From Planctomycetota bacterium (GTDB lineage: Bacteria; Planctomycetota; UBA1135; UBA2386), in the NCBI GenBank assembly GCA_028281765.1, contig JANQJF010000059.1, positions 62,001 through 126,000 on the forward strand: a stretch of DNA of 64,000 bases, read 5' to 3'. This document shows positions 52,252-60,641 of the stretch, piece after piece. The notes beneath the pieces were generated by a model that did not search any database, had not been told where the DNA came from, and was given only the letters and a program-made list of their open reading frames with translations. How positions within the stretch are numbered: the stretch's first letter is position 1; every line of letters starts with the position of its first letter. A program made the translations under genes and the position numbers.

Positions 52252-52298
52252 CGCTCGGCGCCGAGCGAAACGCCCCCGTGCGGCACCAATGGCCGCAC
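52252..52298. repeat. Two short palindromes upstream of the cyclase-repeat gene
   Basis: CGCTCGGCGCCGAGCG (52252-52267) is a perfect 16-base palindrome. GTGCGGC (52278-52284) pairs with GCCGCAC (52292-52298) across seven bases. They lie in the leader of the gene at 52324 and may be an operator or mRNA structure. No clear promoter was found next to them. Confidence 0.5.
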
Positions 52299-52323
52299 TG
52301 ACCGATTCGCAAGGAGCCGTTCC

Positions 52324-53814
52324 ATGTCGACCATCCATACGTACACGGACCCGTCGTTCGACGAGATCATGGCCGCGCAGATGCGCCGCGCACCGTGGCT
52401 CGGCCTCTCGCTCGTGCTGCACGCGCTGATGCTCTTCGTGCTGATGCTCGTGCCGCGCGACGCGAAACTCGCGCCGACCGCGCCCAAAATCTCGATGAAG
52501 CCGCAGGAGGACCCAATCGACGTCGAGGAACCCGAGGACATTCCCGACGAGAAGATCGTCGACGAGAAGATCGACGAGGTCACGCTCGACGAACCCGTGC
52601 TCGATCCCGTCGACGACGTCGAGTCGCCGGTCGAAGCCGACGACGTCGCGATGGTCGACGCAGCCTTCGACTCGACGATGGACAACTCGGCGATCGGCAT
52701 GGGCGGCAACGCCGGCGGACCGAAGTACGGCAGCCGCGGCAAGAGGGGTGGCGGCAAGCCGGGTGGCCCACTATCCGATCTCACGACGCACGCGCTCACA
52801 TGGCTCGCACTCCACCAGGACGACAACGGCCAATGGGACGCGGACGAATTCATGAAGCACGACCTCGAAGGCATGCCGTGCGACGGTGCCGGTAACGGTG
52901 CGCACGACGTCGGCGTGACCGGACTGGCGTTGCTCGCGTTCCTCGGCGACGGCAGCACGATGAACAGCGGCGCGTACCGCGACGTCGTCAAGGACGCCGT
53001 GCGCTGGCTGCGCGACCAGCAGGATCCCGATTCGGGACTGATCGGTGCGCCTTCGACCAACGAGTTCGTCTACGACCACGCGATCGCGACGCTCGCGCTC
53101 GTCGAAGCCGCGGGACTGTCGCGCTCGAAGATCCTCCGGCCGTCCGTGCAGAAGGCGCTCGACTATCTCGAACGCCACCGCAATCCGTACGCCGGCTGGC
53201 GCTACCAACCGCGCGACGGGGACACCGACATGTCGGTCACCGGGTGGTGCATCCTCGCCTACAAGTCGGCGCAGGACTTCGACTTCACGATCAACAAGTC
53301 GGCGCTCGACGTCGCGGACGCATGGATGGAATCCGTCACCGACCCGACGACCGGACGCACGGGCTACAACTCGCCCGGCGGGCTTTCGTCACGCCACCAC
53401 GGCGAGCACGCCGCGCAGTTCCCGCGCGAGAAGGGCGAATGCATGACCGCCGTGTCGCTGCTCTGCCGCGTGTTCCTCGGTCACTCGATGAAGAGCGACA
53501 AAGTCATGGCGAAGCAGGCCGTGCTGATCTCGAAGAAGCCCCCGGTGTGGGACGTCGAGTCCGGCGCGATCGACCACTACGCGTGGTACTACGGGACGTA
53601 TGCGCTCTACCAGATCGGCGGCAAGCACTGGCGCAACTGGTCGAAGTCGCTGGCGAAGGCCGTCGCCAAGACCCAGCGCAAAGAAGGCAACGAGAAGGGC
53701 TCGTGGGACCCCGTCGGGGTCTGGGGTGAGGCCGGCGGGCGGGTGTACTCGACCGCGATCCTGTGCCTGACGGCGCAGGCGTACAAGCGATATGCCCGGG
53801 TGCTGATCCGCTGA
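52324..53814 (+). CDS. TonB-like membrane protein with prenyltransferase/squalene-oxidase-type repeats
   Basis: 496 residues; AAGGAG lies about nine bases before the ATG. One helix (LGLSLVLHALMLFVLMLVP, about 26-44) is preceded by a short cytoplasmic segment, exactly the S-L-x-x-H-A layout of TonB N-termini. An acidic Pro/Glu/Asp stretch follows (about 55-110), then a Gly-rich spacer. From about 155 on there are alpha/alpha-toroid repeats as in terpene cyclases (LTWLALHQDDNGQWD, AVRWLRDQQDPDSGLIG, ALDYLERHRNPYAGWRY, YYGTYALYQIGGKHWRNW). No DxDD catalytic motif is visible, so it is probably a binding scaffold or peptide-cyclising relative rather than a squalene cyclase. Such fusions are typical of planctomycetes. 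Confidence 0.8.
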   Translation: MSTIHTYTDPSFDEIMAAQMRRAPWLGLSLVLHALMLFVLMLVPRDAKLAPTAPKISMKPQEDPIDVEEPEDIPDEKIVDEKIDEVTLDEPVLDPVDDVESPVEADDVAMVDAAFDSTMDNSAIGMGGNAGGPKYGSRGKRGGGKPGGPLSDLTTHALTWLALHQDDNGQWDADEFMKHDLEGMPCDGAGNGAHDVGVTGLALLAFLGDGSTMNSGAYRDVVKDAVRWLRDQQDPDSGLIGAPSTNEFVYDHAIATLALVEAAGLSRSKILRPSVQKALDYLERHRNPYAGWRYQPRDGDTDMSVTGWCILAYKSAQDFDFTINKSALDVADAWMESVTDPTTGRTGYNSPGGLSSRHHGEHAAQFPREKGECMTAVSLLCRVFLGHSMKSDKVMAKQAVLISKKPPVWDVESGAIDHYAWYYGTYALYQIGGKHWRNWSKSLAKAVAKTQRKEGNEKGSWDPVGVWGEAGGRVYSTAILCLTAQAYKRYARVLIR

Positions 53815-53826
53815 GGTCGCTCTTGT

Positions 53827-53996
53827 TGTTTCGAATTCGAAACAGAATCCCGTGCTGAGCACGATTCGCGCCCGGAATCCCGCTTGGCACGGTTCTTTCA
53901 AGTGTGGGGGACGGCTGGGCTCGTGCCCGTGTTTTCCAAGGGATGGAAACGCGTGAGAGAGGCGACCGGTGGCGCGAGCCCAGCCGCGTTTTGTTG
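53827..53996 (+). terminator. Structured intergenic region with a terminator-like hairpin
   Basis: Three features lie between convergent genes. First, TGTTTCGAATTCGAAACA (53827-53844) is a perfect 18-base palindrome. Second, 53845-53866 is a hairpin with the CGTGC-TGA-GCACG core. Third, a 12-bp stem CGGCTGGGCTCG/CGAGCCCAGCCG (53912-53923 and 53975-53986) encloses an inner stem (53928-53937 with 53945-53953) and is followed by CGTTTTGTTG. The last looks like a plus-strand terminator with an unusually large structured loop; it could also be a small RNA. Confidence 0.6.
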
Positions 53997-54053
53997 CTGC
54001 TAGGGAGAGTGGGTTTGGGGACCAGCGCCGGGAAGAGGAACCGGGCGAGAGGC

Positions 54054-56552
54054 CTACCTCACCACCCCGACCCCGTCCCGCTTGACGTAGCCCTGCCGCC
54101 CATCCACCCGCACGCTCGCCCAACCGTCGCTCCCGCCGACGAACTCCACGCTGACTCCCTGACGCAGCTTGAGCACAGCCTCCATCCCGTCTCGCGGCTC
54201 GGCGACGACGTCGAGCCGCTCCGCGAGCACGATCGCCTGCGGCAGTCGCGCCGGCCCGAACACCGCCGACTCGGCAGCGAACGCGAGCGCCGGGACGAGG
54301 AGTAGTCCACCGACCCAGCGCACGGCGCGTCGGCCGAACACGAGACACCCGGCGGCGATCAGGTTCGCGAGCACCGCCCACCACAATCGCTCGTCGGACG
54401 TGAAGCGATCCCGTAGCCCCGCCACGGCGGCGAAGAACGGCTCGCCCTCGCCGGTGCCGAGCTCGAGCTTCCGTCGCACCACCTCGATGTTCGCGAGCAG
54501 TTCCGCATCCCGCGGCATCACGAGCCGCGCGCGTTCGTACGCGACCAGCGCACCCGCGTAGTCGTTCTCGCGGAACAGGCTGTTGCCGAGGTTGTAGAGC
54601 ACGCGACGATCCACGCCCGGATCCTCTGCCGCCGTGGCGAACGCACGCGCCGCCGTCGCGTAGTCACCGGCGCGGTACGCCGCTTCGCCGGCATCGACCG
54701 ACTGCGCGCCCCCACTCGTCGCGAACAGCGCGCCGAGCAGCAACCCACCGACCGCACGCGCGACGCCACTGCCCCAGCGCGTGCATTCGAGCGCGTCCAC
54801 GAGCTCGTTCGCTCGCGCGGCATCGAGCGACTCGCCGCCGCCGTAGCGCGCCGCGGTGCCGGCATCGATCGCCGCCTGCACGTCCGCGGCGACGTCCGCC
54901 TCGACGCCGCGCGCGACCAGGCGCTCCGCGAGATCCGGTCCGATGACCGCGGCTTCCGGCACGTCGAGTCGGTCCGACAGATACGCCGCCAAAGCCGCCG
55001 TCGCGTCACCCTCCCGGAGCACGCTGCGGAAGCGCTTCACGGCACCCGCCGCGCGCCGGCCGCTGACGTCCGAGCGCCGTCGGCGATGCGCCCGCCACGC
55101 GAACGACAGAGCGAAGCACAAGATCCACGGCGCGAGCACCCACGCGAACGCGACGGCGCGGCTCGGACCCTCGACGCCCGCGATCGGGAGGGACATGTCG
55201 ACCGGCTTCATGTCGAAGATGTCGTCCACACCCGCGACGACCGCGGCTTCTTCTTCGCCCGGCAGCGCAGACAGCCCTTCGCCATCGGGCAAGGGATCGA
55301 CCGTCAGCGGAATCGGATCCGTCGCCACGGTCACGAACTTCTCCACGCCCGGCCTCGTGTCGAAGTAGCTCCACTCGACGGACGGGATCTCGCGCACGTC
55401 GGTCCGCAGCGGCTGCAGGTCGAACGCGACCTCGACCTTGGTCCGATCGCGATTCACGTTCTTGCCTAGGGCGTGGAAGCCGTCGAAGTCGGGGAGGTCC
55501 GGAGGATCGAGGAACTCCGTGTTGCCGAGCCCTCGGATCGAAACGGTGAGCTTGACGCTCTCGCCGACCTTCGCGCGCGCCTTGTCCGCCGTCGCCTCGA
55601 TGTCGAAGCGACCGATCGCGTTGCCGTATCCGGCCGGACGACCTTCCGTCGGGATCGGCACGACCTCGACCTCGATCGGCTTGCTGTAGACGCGCAGGGT
55701 TTCCGTCTGGTTCCGGGTGCCGAAACTGAACGGACTCTGCGGCCGCCGGCGCCCCTTGATGATCGTGTACGCCATCGCCGGCGCCCCGATCGTCAGCGTC
55801 CCGACCTCGGTCGGCAGGAACGTCTTCGTGAACGTGAAGCGGTTGTATCCCGCGCCGTTCCGCTGATGGTCCGCCGTGTAGGCCACCTCTTGCAGGGAAC
55901 GATTGCGGACCAGGAAGAGCTTGTCGCCACCTCGAATCGCGTCCGCGCCCTCGACCGGCACGACGCCTTGCGGTTCCTCGAGCCACGGCAACTCGACGAC
56001 GACTTCGTAGTACCGCTGCCCGCCGCGCGCGACCTCCTGCGACAGGTCGAGACGCGAGTCGACGCCGTAGTCGAAGACCAGCTGAAACGGCTCGTTCAGG
56101 TAGACGCGCTCAGGCAGCACGGTCACTTCGAAGAAACCGCGCTCGGCCCCGCGCACGTCCTTCTCGCACTCCAGCTGGATCGGCCCGACGGTCTGGTCCC
56201 GCGATCCGGTGAACATCGAGAACGCCGGGATGACGAAGCGTCCGACGCGCTCTGGCTTGATGCGCAGCGTGTACTTGTAGCTGACGCGATGCTCCCGACG
56301 CCCGCCGATGATCGAGAACGACTCGTTGCGACTCGGGCCGTTGAGGGTCATCCGCAGCCCAGGAACCGTCGGCAGAGTCGGACGACGCGGCCGCGACGCA
56401 CCGCCGACGACGTCGATCGTGACCTCGGAGAGATCGCCGAGCCGCACGAGCGCGGGGCGCGGAGCGCTGACCTCGAGCTGCTCGGCCTGCGCGTGCAAAG
56501 CGCCGGCGAGCACGAGCATCGAGAGCGCGAGGGCTCGCATCGCGAGGGTCAC
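54054..56552 (-). CDS. batD: BatD-BatE fusion protein (oxygen tolerance domain, TPR, SH3)
   Basis: GTG 56552 overlaps the upstream TGA (GTGA) and has AGGA in front; ATG 56540 is the alternative. 832 residues. Signal peptide to about LHAQA. The BatD oxygen-tolerance domain (about 25-450) is a run of Ig-like folds (VSYKYTLRIKPERVGRFVIPA, YLNEPFQLVFDYGVDS). A helix follows near 455-480, then a small helical domain (about 500-560). A second hydrophobic segment comes before a TPR pair (AGEAAYRAGDYATAARAF, LYNLGNSLFRENDYAGALVAY, about 615-690), two more helices (about 720-765) and a C-terminal bacterial SH3 (VVAEPRDGMEAVLKLRQGV). The TPR-membrane-SH3 half is BatE. In other bacteria the two are separate genes. 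Confidence 0.88.
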   Translation of the reverse strand: MTLAMRALALSMLVLAGALHAQAEQLEVSAPRPALVRLGDLSEVTIDVVGGASRPRRPTLPTVPGLRMTLNGPSRNESFSIIGGRREHRVSYKYTLRIKPERVGRFVIPAFSMFTGSRDQTVGPIQLECEKDVRGAERGFFEVTVLPERVYLNEPFQLVFDYGVDSRLDLSQEVARGGQRYYEVVVELPWLEEPQGVVPVEGADAIRGGDKLFLVRNRSLQEVAYTADHQRNGAGYNRFTFTKTFLPTEVGTLTIGAPAMAYTIIKGRRRPQSPFSFGTRNQTETLRVYSKPIEVEVVPIPTEGRPAGYGNAIGRFDIEATADKARAKVGESVKLTVSIRGLGNTEFLDPPDLPDFDGFHALGKNVNRDRTKVEVAFDLQPLRTDVREIPSVEWSYFDTRPGVEKFVTVATDPIPLTVDPLPDGEGLSALPGEEEAAVVAGVDDIFDMKPVDMSLPIAGVEGPSRAVAFAWVLAPWILCFALSFAWRAHRRRRSDVSGRRAAGAVKRFRSVLREGDATAALAAYLSDRLDVPEAAVIGPDLAERLVARGVEADVAADVQAAIDAGTAARYGGGESLDAARANELVDALECTRWGSGVARAVGGLLLGALFATSGGAQSVDAGEAAYRAGDYATAARAFATAAEDPGVDRRVLYNLGNSLFRENDYAGALVAYERARLVMPRDAELLANIEVVRRKLELGTGEGEPFFAAVAGLRDRFTSDERLWWAVLANLIAAGCLVFGRRAVRWVGGLLLVPALAFAAESAVFGPARLPQAIVLAERLDVVAEPRDGMEAVLKLRQGVSVEFVGGSDGWASVRVDGRQGYVKRDGVGVVR

Positions 56553-57595
56553 CAGTCCTGCTCCACACGCGGACGACGGCGCTTCTTCTTCTCGCGCATC
56601 TTGCGCTTGGCCTGCTGGAGCTGCTCGAGCTTCTGCTGCAAGCGCTTCATCTGCTCCTCGCTGAGCTGCTGGGGCACGCGCGGCGGCGCGGGGCCCTCTT
56701 GCTGCTGTTGCTCCTGCCGCTCGTCCTTCTGCTCTTCCTCGCCCGGAGACGGTTTGGGCTGCTGCTCCTCCTGCTCCTCGGATTCGTCCGGGTCGGGTTT
56801 GGGCTGCGGCTCCTGCTGCTCGGACTCGTCCTCCTGCGATTCGGACTGCTGCTCGTCCTGCGCCTGCTCTTGCTGGTCCTGCTGCTCCTGCTCGTCCTGC
56901 TGTTGGTTCTGCTCGTCCTGCTGCTGCTCTTGCTGCTCGTCCTCGCTCTGTTCCTCGGACTCGTCTTCGTTCTGCTGCGAGTCCTGCTCGTCCTGCTGCT
57001 CTTGGTCCTCGCCGTCCTGCTTCTCGTCCTGGTTCTCGTCCTGGTTCTCGTCCTGCTGTTGATCGTCGCTTTGCTGCTGGTCGTCCTGCTGCTGTTCCTG
57101 CTCTTCGAGCTGCTTCTCGATCTCCTCGATGAGCCGCAGCGCCCGCTCGAGATTGCGCGCGAGCGCCGCGCGATCGCGCGCCGCGAGCGCACCGCGCTGG
57201 TAGTGGGACTTCGCCTGCTGCGCGACGCCGAGTGCGCCTTGCAGGTCCCCCTGCTCCATCTGAGCCTTCGCGGCGTCGAAGCGCAGATTGCCGAGCAGAC
57301 CGTCGCGCAGCGGCGCGAGCTTCCCGCTGGACAACACGGCGGCCTTCTCCGCGGTCGTCTCGGCCTCTTCGGCCTCGCCCGCCCGCCACAGCGCCGCGGC
57401 GAGGTTGTATGCGACTTCCGCGTCCTTCGGCGACTCCTCGAGCTCGGCCCGGAACGCCGTCACGGCTCCCGCGAAGTCCTCCGCCTGAAACAGCTCCGCG
57501 CCGGTCTTCGCGCTCGCCTTCTCCGAAGCCTTCGGCTCGTCCTGGGCACTCACGGGCAACGCGAGCACGATCGCCATCCATAACGCGCGCTTCAT
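56549..57595 (-). CDS. batC: BatC-like TPR protein with long Gln/Glu/Asp-rich tract
   Basis: The ATG at 57595 overlaps the batB stop; 348 residues with a signal peptide (MKRALWMAIVLALPVSAQ). TPR-like helices span about 35-140 (GAELFQAEDFAGAVTAFRAEL, AEVAYNLAAALWRAGEAEEAE). From about 165 to 300 the chain is almost only Gln, Glu, Asp, Ser and Pro, many of them EQ, DEQ and QQ units. The C-terminus is basic (KRKMREKKKRRRPR). A polyampholyte like this is likely disordered and prone to length change. The slot between BatB and BatD matches BatC. Confidence 0.82.
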   Translation of the reverse strand: MKRALWMAIVLALPVSAQDEPKASEKASAKTGAELFQAEDFAGAVTAFRAELEESPKDAEVAYNLAAALWRAGEAEEAETTAEKAAVLSSGKLAPLRDGLLGNLRFDAAKAQMEQGDLQGALGVAQQAKSHYQRGALAARDRAALARNLERALRLIEEIEKQLEEQEQQQDDQQQSDDQQQDENQDENQDEKQDGEDQEQQDEQDSQQNEDESEEQSEDEQQEQQQDEQNQQQDEQEQQDQQEQAQDEQQSESQEDESEQQEPQPKPDPDESEEQEEQQPKPSPGEEEQKDERQEQQQQEGPAPPRVPQQLSEEQMKRLQQKLEQLQQAKRKMREKKKRRRPRVEQDW

Positions 57596-58581
57596 CGACG
57601 GCTCCCTCCGCAGAACAACAGCTCGAACAGCAACAGCAGAATCATCGGCAACAGCACCCATTGATACCGCGTCTTGTGGACCACGTCTTCTCCGCTGTCG
57701 TAGGCCCGCTTCAGCATCGGGTCGAGGCGCATCCGCTTGAGCTCCACGATCGGCAGGGCGAGCACGTCCGCACGGACGAACTCGCCGCCGGTCACGCCCG
57801 TGAGCCCCCGCAGGCCCTCCGGGTCGAGCGCGGATACGACCTCGTCGCCCGCGCGGCTCTGCAGGAACTTCTCACCGTCGTCGCCCTCGAGCGTGATCTT
57901 GCTGCCCATCGTCGAGCCGTAGCCGATCGCGTGGATCAGCACGCCCGAATCCGAAGCCTCGTGGGCGGCCTGGCGCCCCGCGCCGGTCAGATCCTCACCG
58001 TCGGTGAGCAAGACGAACACGGTCGTCGACGCGCTGTCGTCCTCGACGAGTTCGAGCGCGCGTCGGATCGCGGCGGCGAGGTCCGTGCCGCCGAGGCGCA
58101 CGGTGTCGGTGTCGACGCCCTCGCACAGCTCTCGGAACGAGTCGAGGTCGTGCGTCAACGGCACGACGAGCTTGGCTTCGCCAGCGAACGCGACGAGCCC
58201 GACGCGGTCCCCGCCGACCAGCTCCGGCAGCACCGCGCGGATGTCCCGCTTCGCACGCTCGATCCGCGACGGCGTGATGTCCCGCGCGAGCATCGAGCGC
58301 GACGTGTCGAGGCAGAACACGAGGTCGAGCCCCTGACGCTGCACGGCGATCGTCTCCTTGCCGAGCTGCGGATCCATCCACGTCACGAATCCCAGCATCG
58401 CCGCGACGGTGAGCCGGGTGGCGCGAGCCGCCGGTTGCGGCACGCGCTCGCGCAGCTCGGCGCCGTAGCGCCGGCTCGAGTGACGCCGCGCGCGCAGCGT
58501 CGACCACAGCAGGAGCCAGGCGACCGGAGCCAGCAGCAAGAACGGCCACGCGTCGGGATGCGCCCACTGCAGATCGCTCAC
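57592..58581 (-). CDS. batB: BatB von Willebrand A-domain membrane protein
   Basis: GTG 58581 overlaps the batA stop (GTGA); 329 residues. N-terminal hydrophobic helices (AWPFLLLAPVAWLLLWS), then the VWA domain with the MIDAS motif in LVFCLDTSRSMLARD (DxSxS near residue 88), the Thr in GGTDLAAAIRRAL and the Asp in LLTDGEDL. A C-terminal helix (WVLLPMILLLLFELLF) anchors it. BatB and BatA face the periplasm; the Bat locus was named for aerotolerance, but its molecular job remains unsettled. Confidence 0.92.
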   Translation of the reverse strand: MSDLQWAHPDAWPFLLLAPVAWLLLWSTLRARRHSSRRYGAELRERVPQPAARATRLTVAAMLGFVTWMDPQLGKETIAVQRQGLDLVFCLDTSRSMLARDITPSRIERAKRDIRAVLPELVGGDRVGLVAFAGEAKLVVPLTHDLDSFRELCEGVDTDTVRLGGTDLAAAIRRALELVEDDSASTTVFVLLTDGEDLTGAGRQAAHEASDSGVLIHAIGYGSTMGSKITLEGDDGEKFLQSRAGDEVVSALDPEGLRGLTGVTGGEFVRADVLALPIVELKRMRLDPMLKRAYDSGEDVVHKTRYQWVLLPMILLLLFELLFCGGSRR

Positions 58582-59579
58582 GGCTGCCCCCGGATCCACG
58601 CCATCTCGGCGACCAGCGCCAACAAGAAGAGCAGCGCTCCCGCGAGGAGCGGCCCCTCGAACCAGTCGCGCGTGCGATAGCGCGGGTCCTCGAGTTCGCG
58701 AGTCTCGAGCTTGTCGATCTCCGCGTAGACGTCGCCGAGGTCGTCCGCCGAACGCGCGCGATAGAACTTGCCACCGGTCGTGTCGGCGATGTGCTCGACG
58801 TCGCCGAAGTCGAGTTCGACGAGTTGCCCGAACACGTTGCGACCGGCGTAGCCGAGCCCGATCGTGTGCACGCGCACGCCTGCGTCCGCGGCGAGTTTGG
58901 CGGCTTCGCGAGGATCGATCGCCGCCTCGGGATCCGCGCGGAACACCGTGTCCTGGCCATCGGTCAGGAACACGACCAGCTTGGTCGGCGCCTCGACTTC
59001 GCGCATCACCTCGGTCGCCGTCGCGATGGCGGTGCCGAGCGCCGTCATGTCCTCGTCGCTGCCGCGCGCAACCGTGTCGACCGACCGGCAGAAGGCCGCG
59101 AGCGCCTCCATGTCGAGCGTCGGCGGGCATCGCAGGTCCGCGTAGCGCGCGAACGTCAGCAGCCCGACCCGGTCGTTCGTGCGCGCCTTGGCGAACGCGA
59201 GCGCCTGCTCGCGCGCCGCCTCGACGCGGCGTTTGCTGCTGCCCTTCTTCATGTCCTGCTCGTCCATCGAGCTCGAGACGTCGAGCACGAGCAGGATGTC
59301 CAGGCCCTCGGCGCGGAGCGGCACCACGTCGCGCGTGACGGGTCGCGCGAGCGCGACACACAACACGGACAGCGCGAGCGCAATCAGCGCCGGCGGCAGC
59401 CAGACGAGACGCGAACGCAGCGTCCGCGGCAGGCCGGCCCAGAGCACCGCCGAGGCCGCCGGCAGCGCCGCGCGAGGCCGCCGCACGCGCCAGACGTAGA
59501 GCGCCCAGACGAGCGGGATCCCGAGCAGGAACCACGGATCGAGCAGCGTCCACTCTTCCCCGAACAGGTACACGGTCAT
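58578..59579 (-). CDS. batA: BatA von Willebrand A-domain membrane protein
   Basis: 333 residues. Two helices at the N-terminus (LLDPWFLLGIPLVWALYVW and LVWLPPALIALALSVLCVA), then the MIDAS motif LLVLDVSSSMDEQDM (near 99), the Thr in DMTALGTAIATA and FLTDGQDTVF. A C-terminal helix follows (EGPLLAGALLFLLALVAEMAW). This is the first of the paired VWA genes, and ATGA overlaps join it to the gene before and GTGA to the gene after. Confidence 0.92.
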   Translation of the reverse strand: MTVYLFGEEWTLLDPWFLLGIPLVWALYVWRVRRPRAALPAASAVLWAGLPRTLRSRLVWLPPALIALALSVLCVALARPVTRDVVPLRAEGLDILLVLDVSSSMDEQDMKKGSSKRRVEAAREQALAFAKARTNDRVGLLTFARYADLRCPPTLDMEALAAFCRSVDTVARGSDEDMTALGTAIATATEVMREVEAPTKLVVFLTDGQDTVFRADPEAAIDPREAAKLAADAGVRVHTIGLGYAGRNVFGQLVELDFGDVEHIADTTGGKFYRARSADDLGDVYAEIDKLETRELEDPRYRTRDWFEGPLLAGALLFLLALVAEMAWIRGQP

Positions 59580-60550
59580 GACGCCACCACCTCCTCGGCC
59601 GCCGGCTCGGCGGACTCCGGCGCACGCAGTCGATCCGGTCGCGTGCTCTCCACGAAGGACTCGGCGAAGTCGAACGTCTGGCCGTGCACGGTTTCGTCCG
59701 GATGCATCGCGGCGAACTTCACGAGATCACACTGCTCGAGGAACTGACGCAGGTGCGCGCGTTGCTCGGTATCGAGCGCGCCGCTCTGCTCTACCTCGGG
59801 CAAGAACTCCTCGGTCGTCCGCTCGGGCGCACGCAGACCGAAGCGATCCTCGAGGTAGACGCGCAGCACTTGCGACACCGCGACGTAGAAGACCTCGACC
59901 TCGGAGTGACTACGACGCGGCGCGTCGCGCAGTCGCGACAGCTCACGCAGCGCCTTGATGTGTGGCGGGATCGCGATCGCGTCGGGGGCCGGCCGCCGCT
60001 TGCGGCGCCGAGCCCACCAAAACAGCAGCGCCGCGAGCAAGAGCACGCCAGCGGCGATGCCACCGGCCAGCCACCAGTCCTTGAATCGGGACGGGAACAG
60101 CGGCGCCGGCGCCTCGACGTCGGGCTCGGCGTCGGCCAGCACCGAACTCACGGTCACGACGAACTCGGGCGTCGTCGCGACCCGGTCGTCCTCGTCGCGC
60201 ACCTCGAACGGCGGGATCGTCAGCTCGCCGGTCTCGACCGGCTGGAGCTGCACGGAGAACCGCGTCCAGGTGCCCCTGTCCTCGCCGAGCGAACGCTCGA
60301 ACCGCCGCTCGACCGAACCGCCGAAGCCCTCCGGGATCGCGGGCTCGAACGGGACGTCGCGCCCCGGCCCCTCAAAGAGATCGAGCGTGAGCTCGACATC
60401 GCCGAGCAGCGGCGCCGATGCGGACGACAGTTCCGCACGGAGGTCGAGCGATTCGGCCGGGGAATCACCCCACAGCGGGGCCTCGACGGGCTCCGAGGAG
60501 CAGCCCGCGAGCACCATCCACAACCCGAGAATCGCTGACTTCATCCGCAT
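59576..60550 (-). CDS. Membrane lipoprotein of the Bat locus (DUF4381-like)
   Basis: The start is ATG 60550 or 60544 (MKSAILGLWMVLAGC); 324 residues with lipobox LAGC. A BatD-like Ig region (about 30-165), one helix (LAGGIAAGVLLLAALLFWW, about 175-195) and a helical cytoplasmic domain (IKALRELSRLRDAPRRSHSE, then VFYVAVSQVLRVYLEDRFGL) typical of DUF4381 follow. A lipidated N-terminus on a membrane-spanning chain is unusual; either the Cys is not lipidated or the helix serves a second anchor. It lies between the DUF58 gene (91-base gap) and batA. Confidence 0.75.
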   Translation of the reverse strand: MRMKSAILGLWMVLAGCSSEPVEAPLWGDSPAESLDLRAELSSASAPLLGDVELTLDLFEGPGRDVPFEPAIPEGFGGSVERRFERSLGEDRGTWTRFSVQLQPVETGELTIPPFEVRDEDDRVATTPEFVVTVSSVLADAEPDVEAPAPLFPSRFKDWWLAGGIAAGVLLLAALLFWWARRRKRRPAPDAIAIPPHIKALRELSRLRDAPRRSHSEVEVFYVAVSQVLRVYLEDRFGLRAPERTTEEFLPEVEQSGALDTEQRAHLRQFLEQCDLVKFAAMHPDETVHGQTFDFAESFVESTRPDRLRAPESAEPAAEEVVAS

Positions 60551-60641
60551 TGCCGGCAGCCTGGAGGGCGGATCATACGCACCGGAGACGATCGCGCGCC
60601 CGCCATGCTCCCGCCCGTCGGATCGGTTTCGCATGCTCTCC

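Noticed and set aside
52324..53814. Functional squalene-hopene cyclase
   Set aside because: No DxDD motif, and the N-terminus is a TonB-like membrane anchor; only the toroid repeat fold is supported.
54054..57581. Start of the BatD fusion at 57581
   Set aside because: The first 340 codons are an out-of-frame shadow of the Q/E-rich Bat TPR gene, rich in Arg, Ala and Gly. The signal peptide begins at 56552 or 56540.
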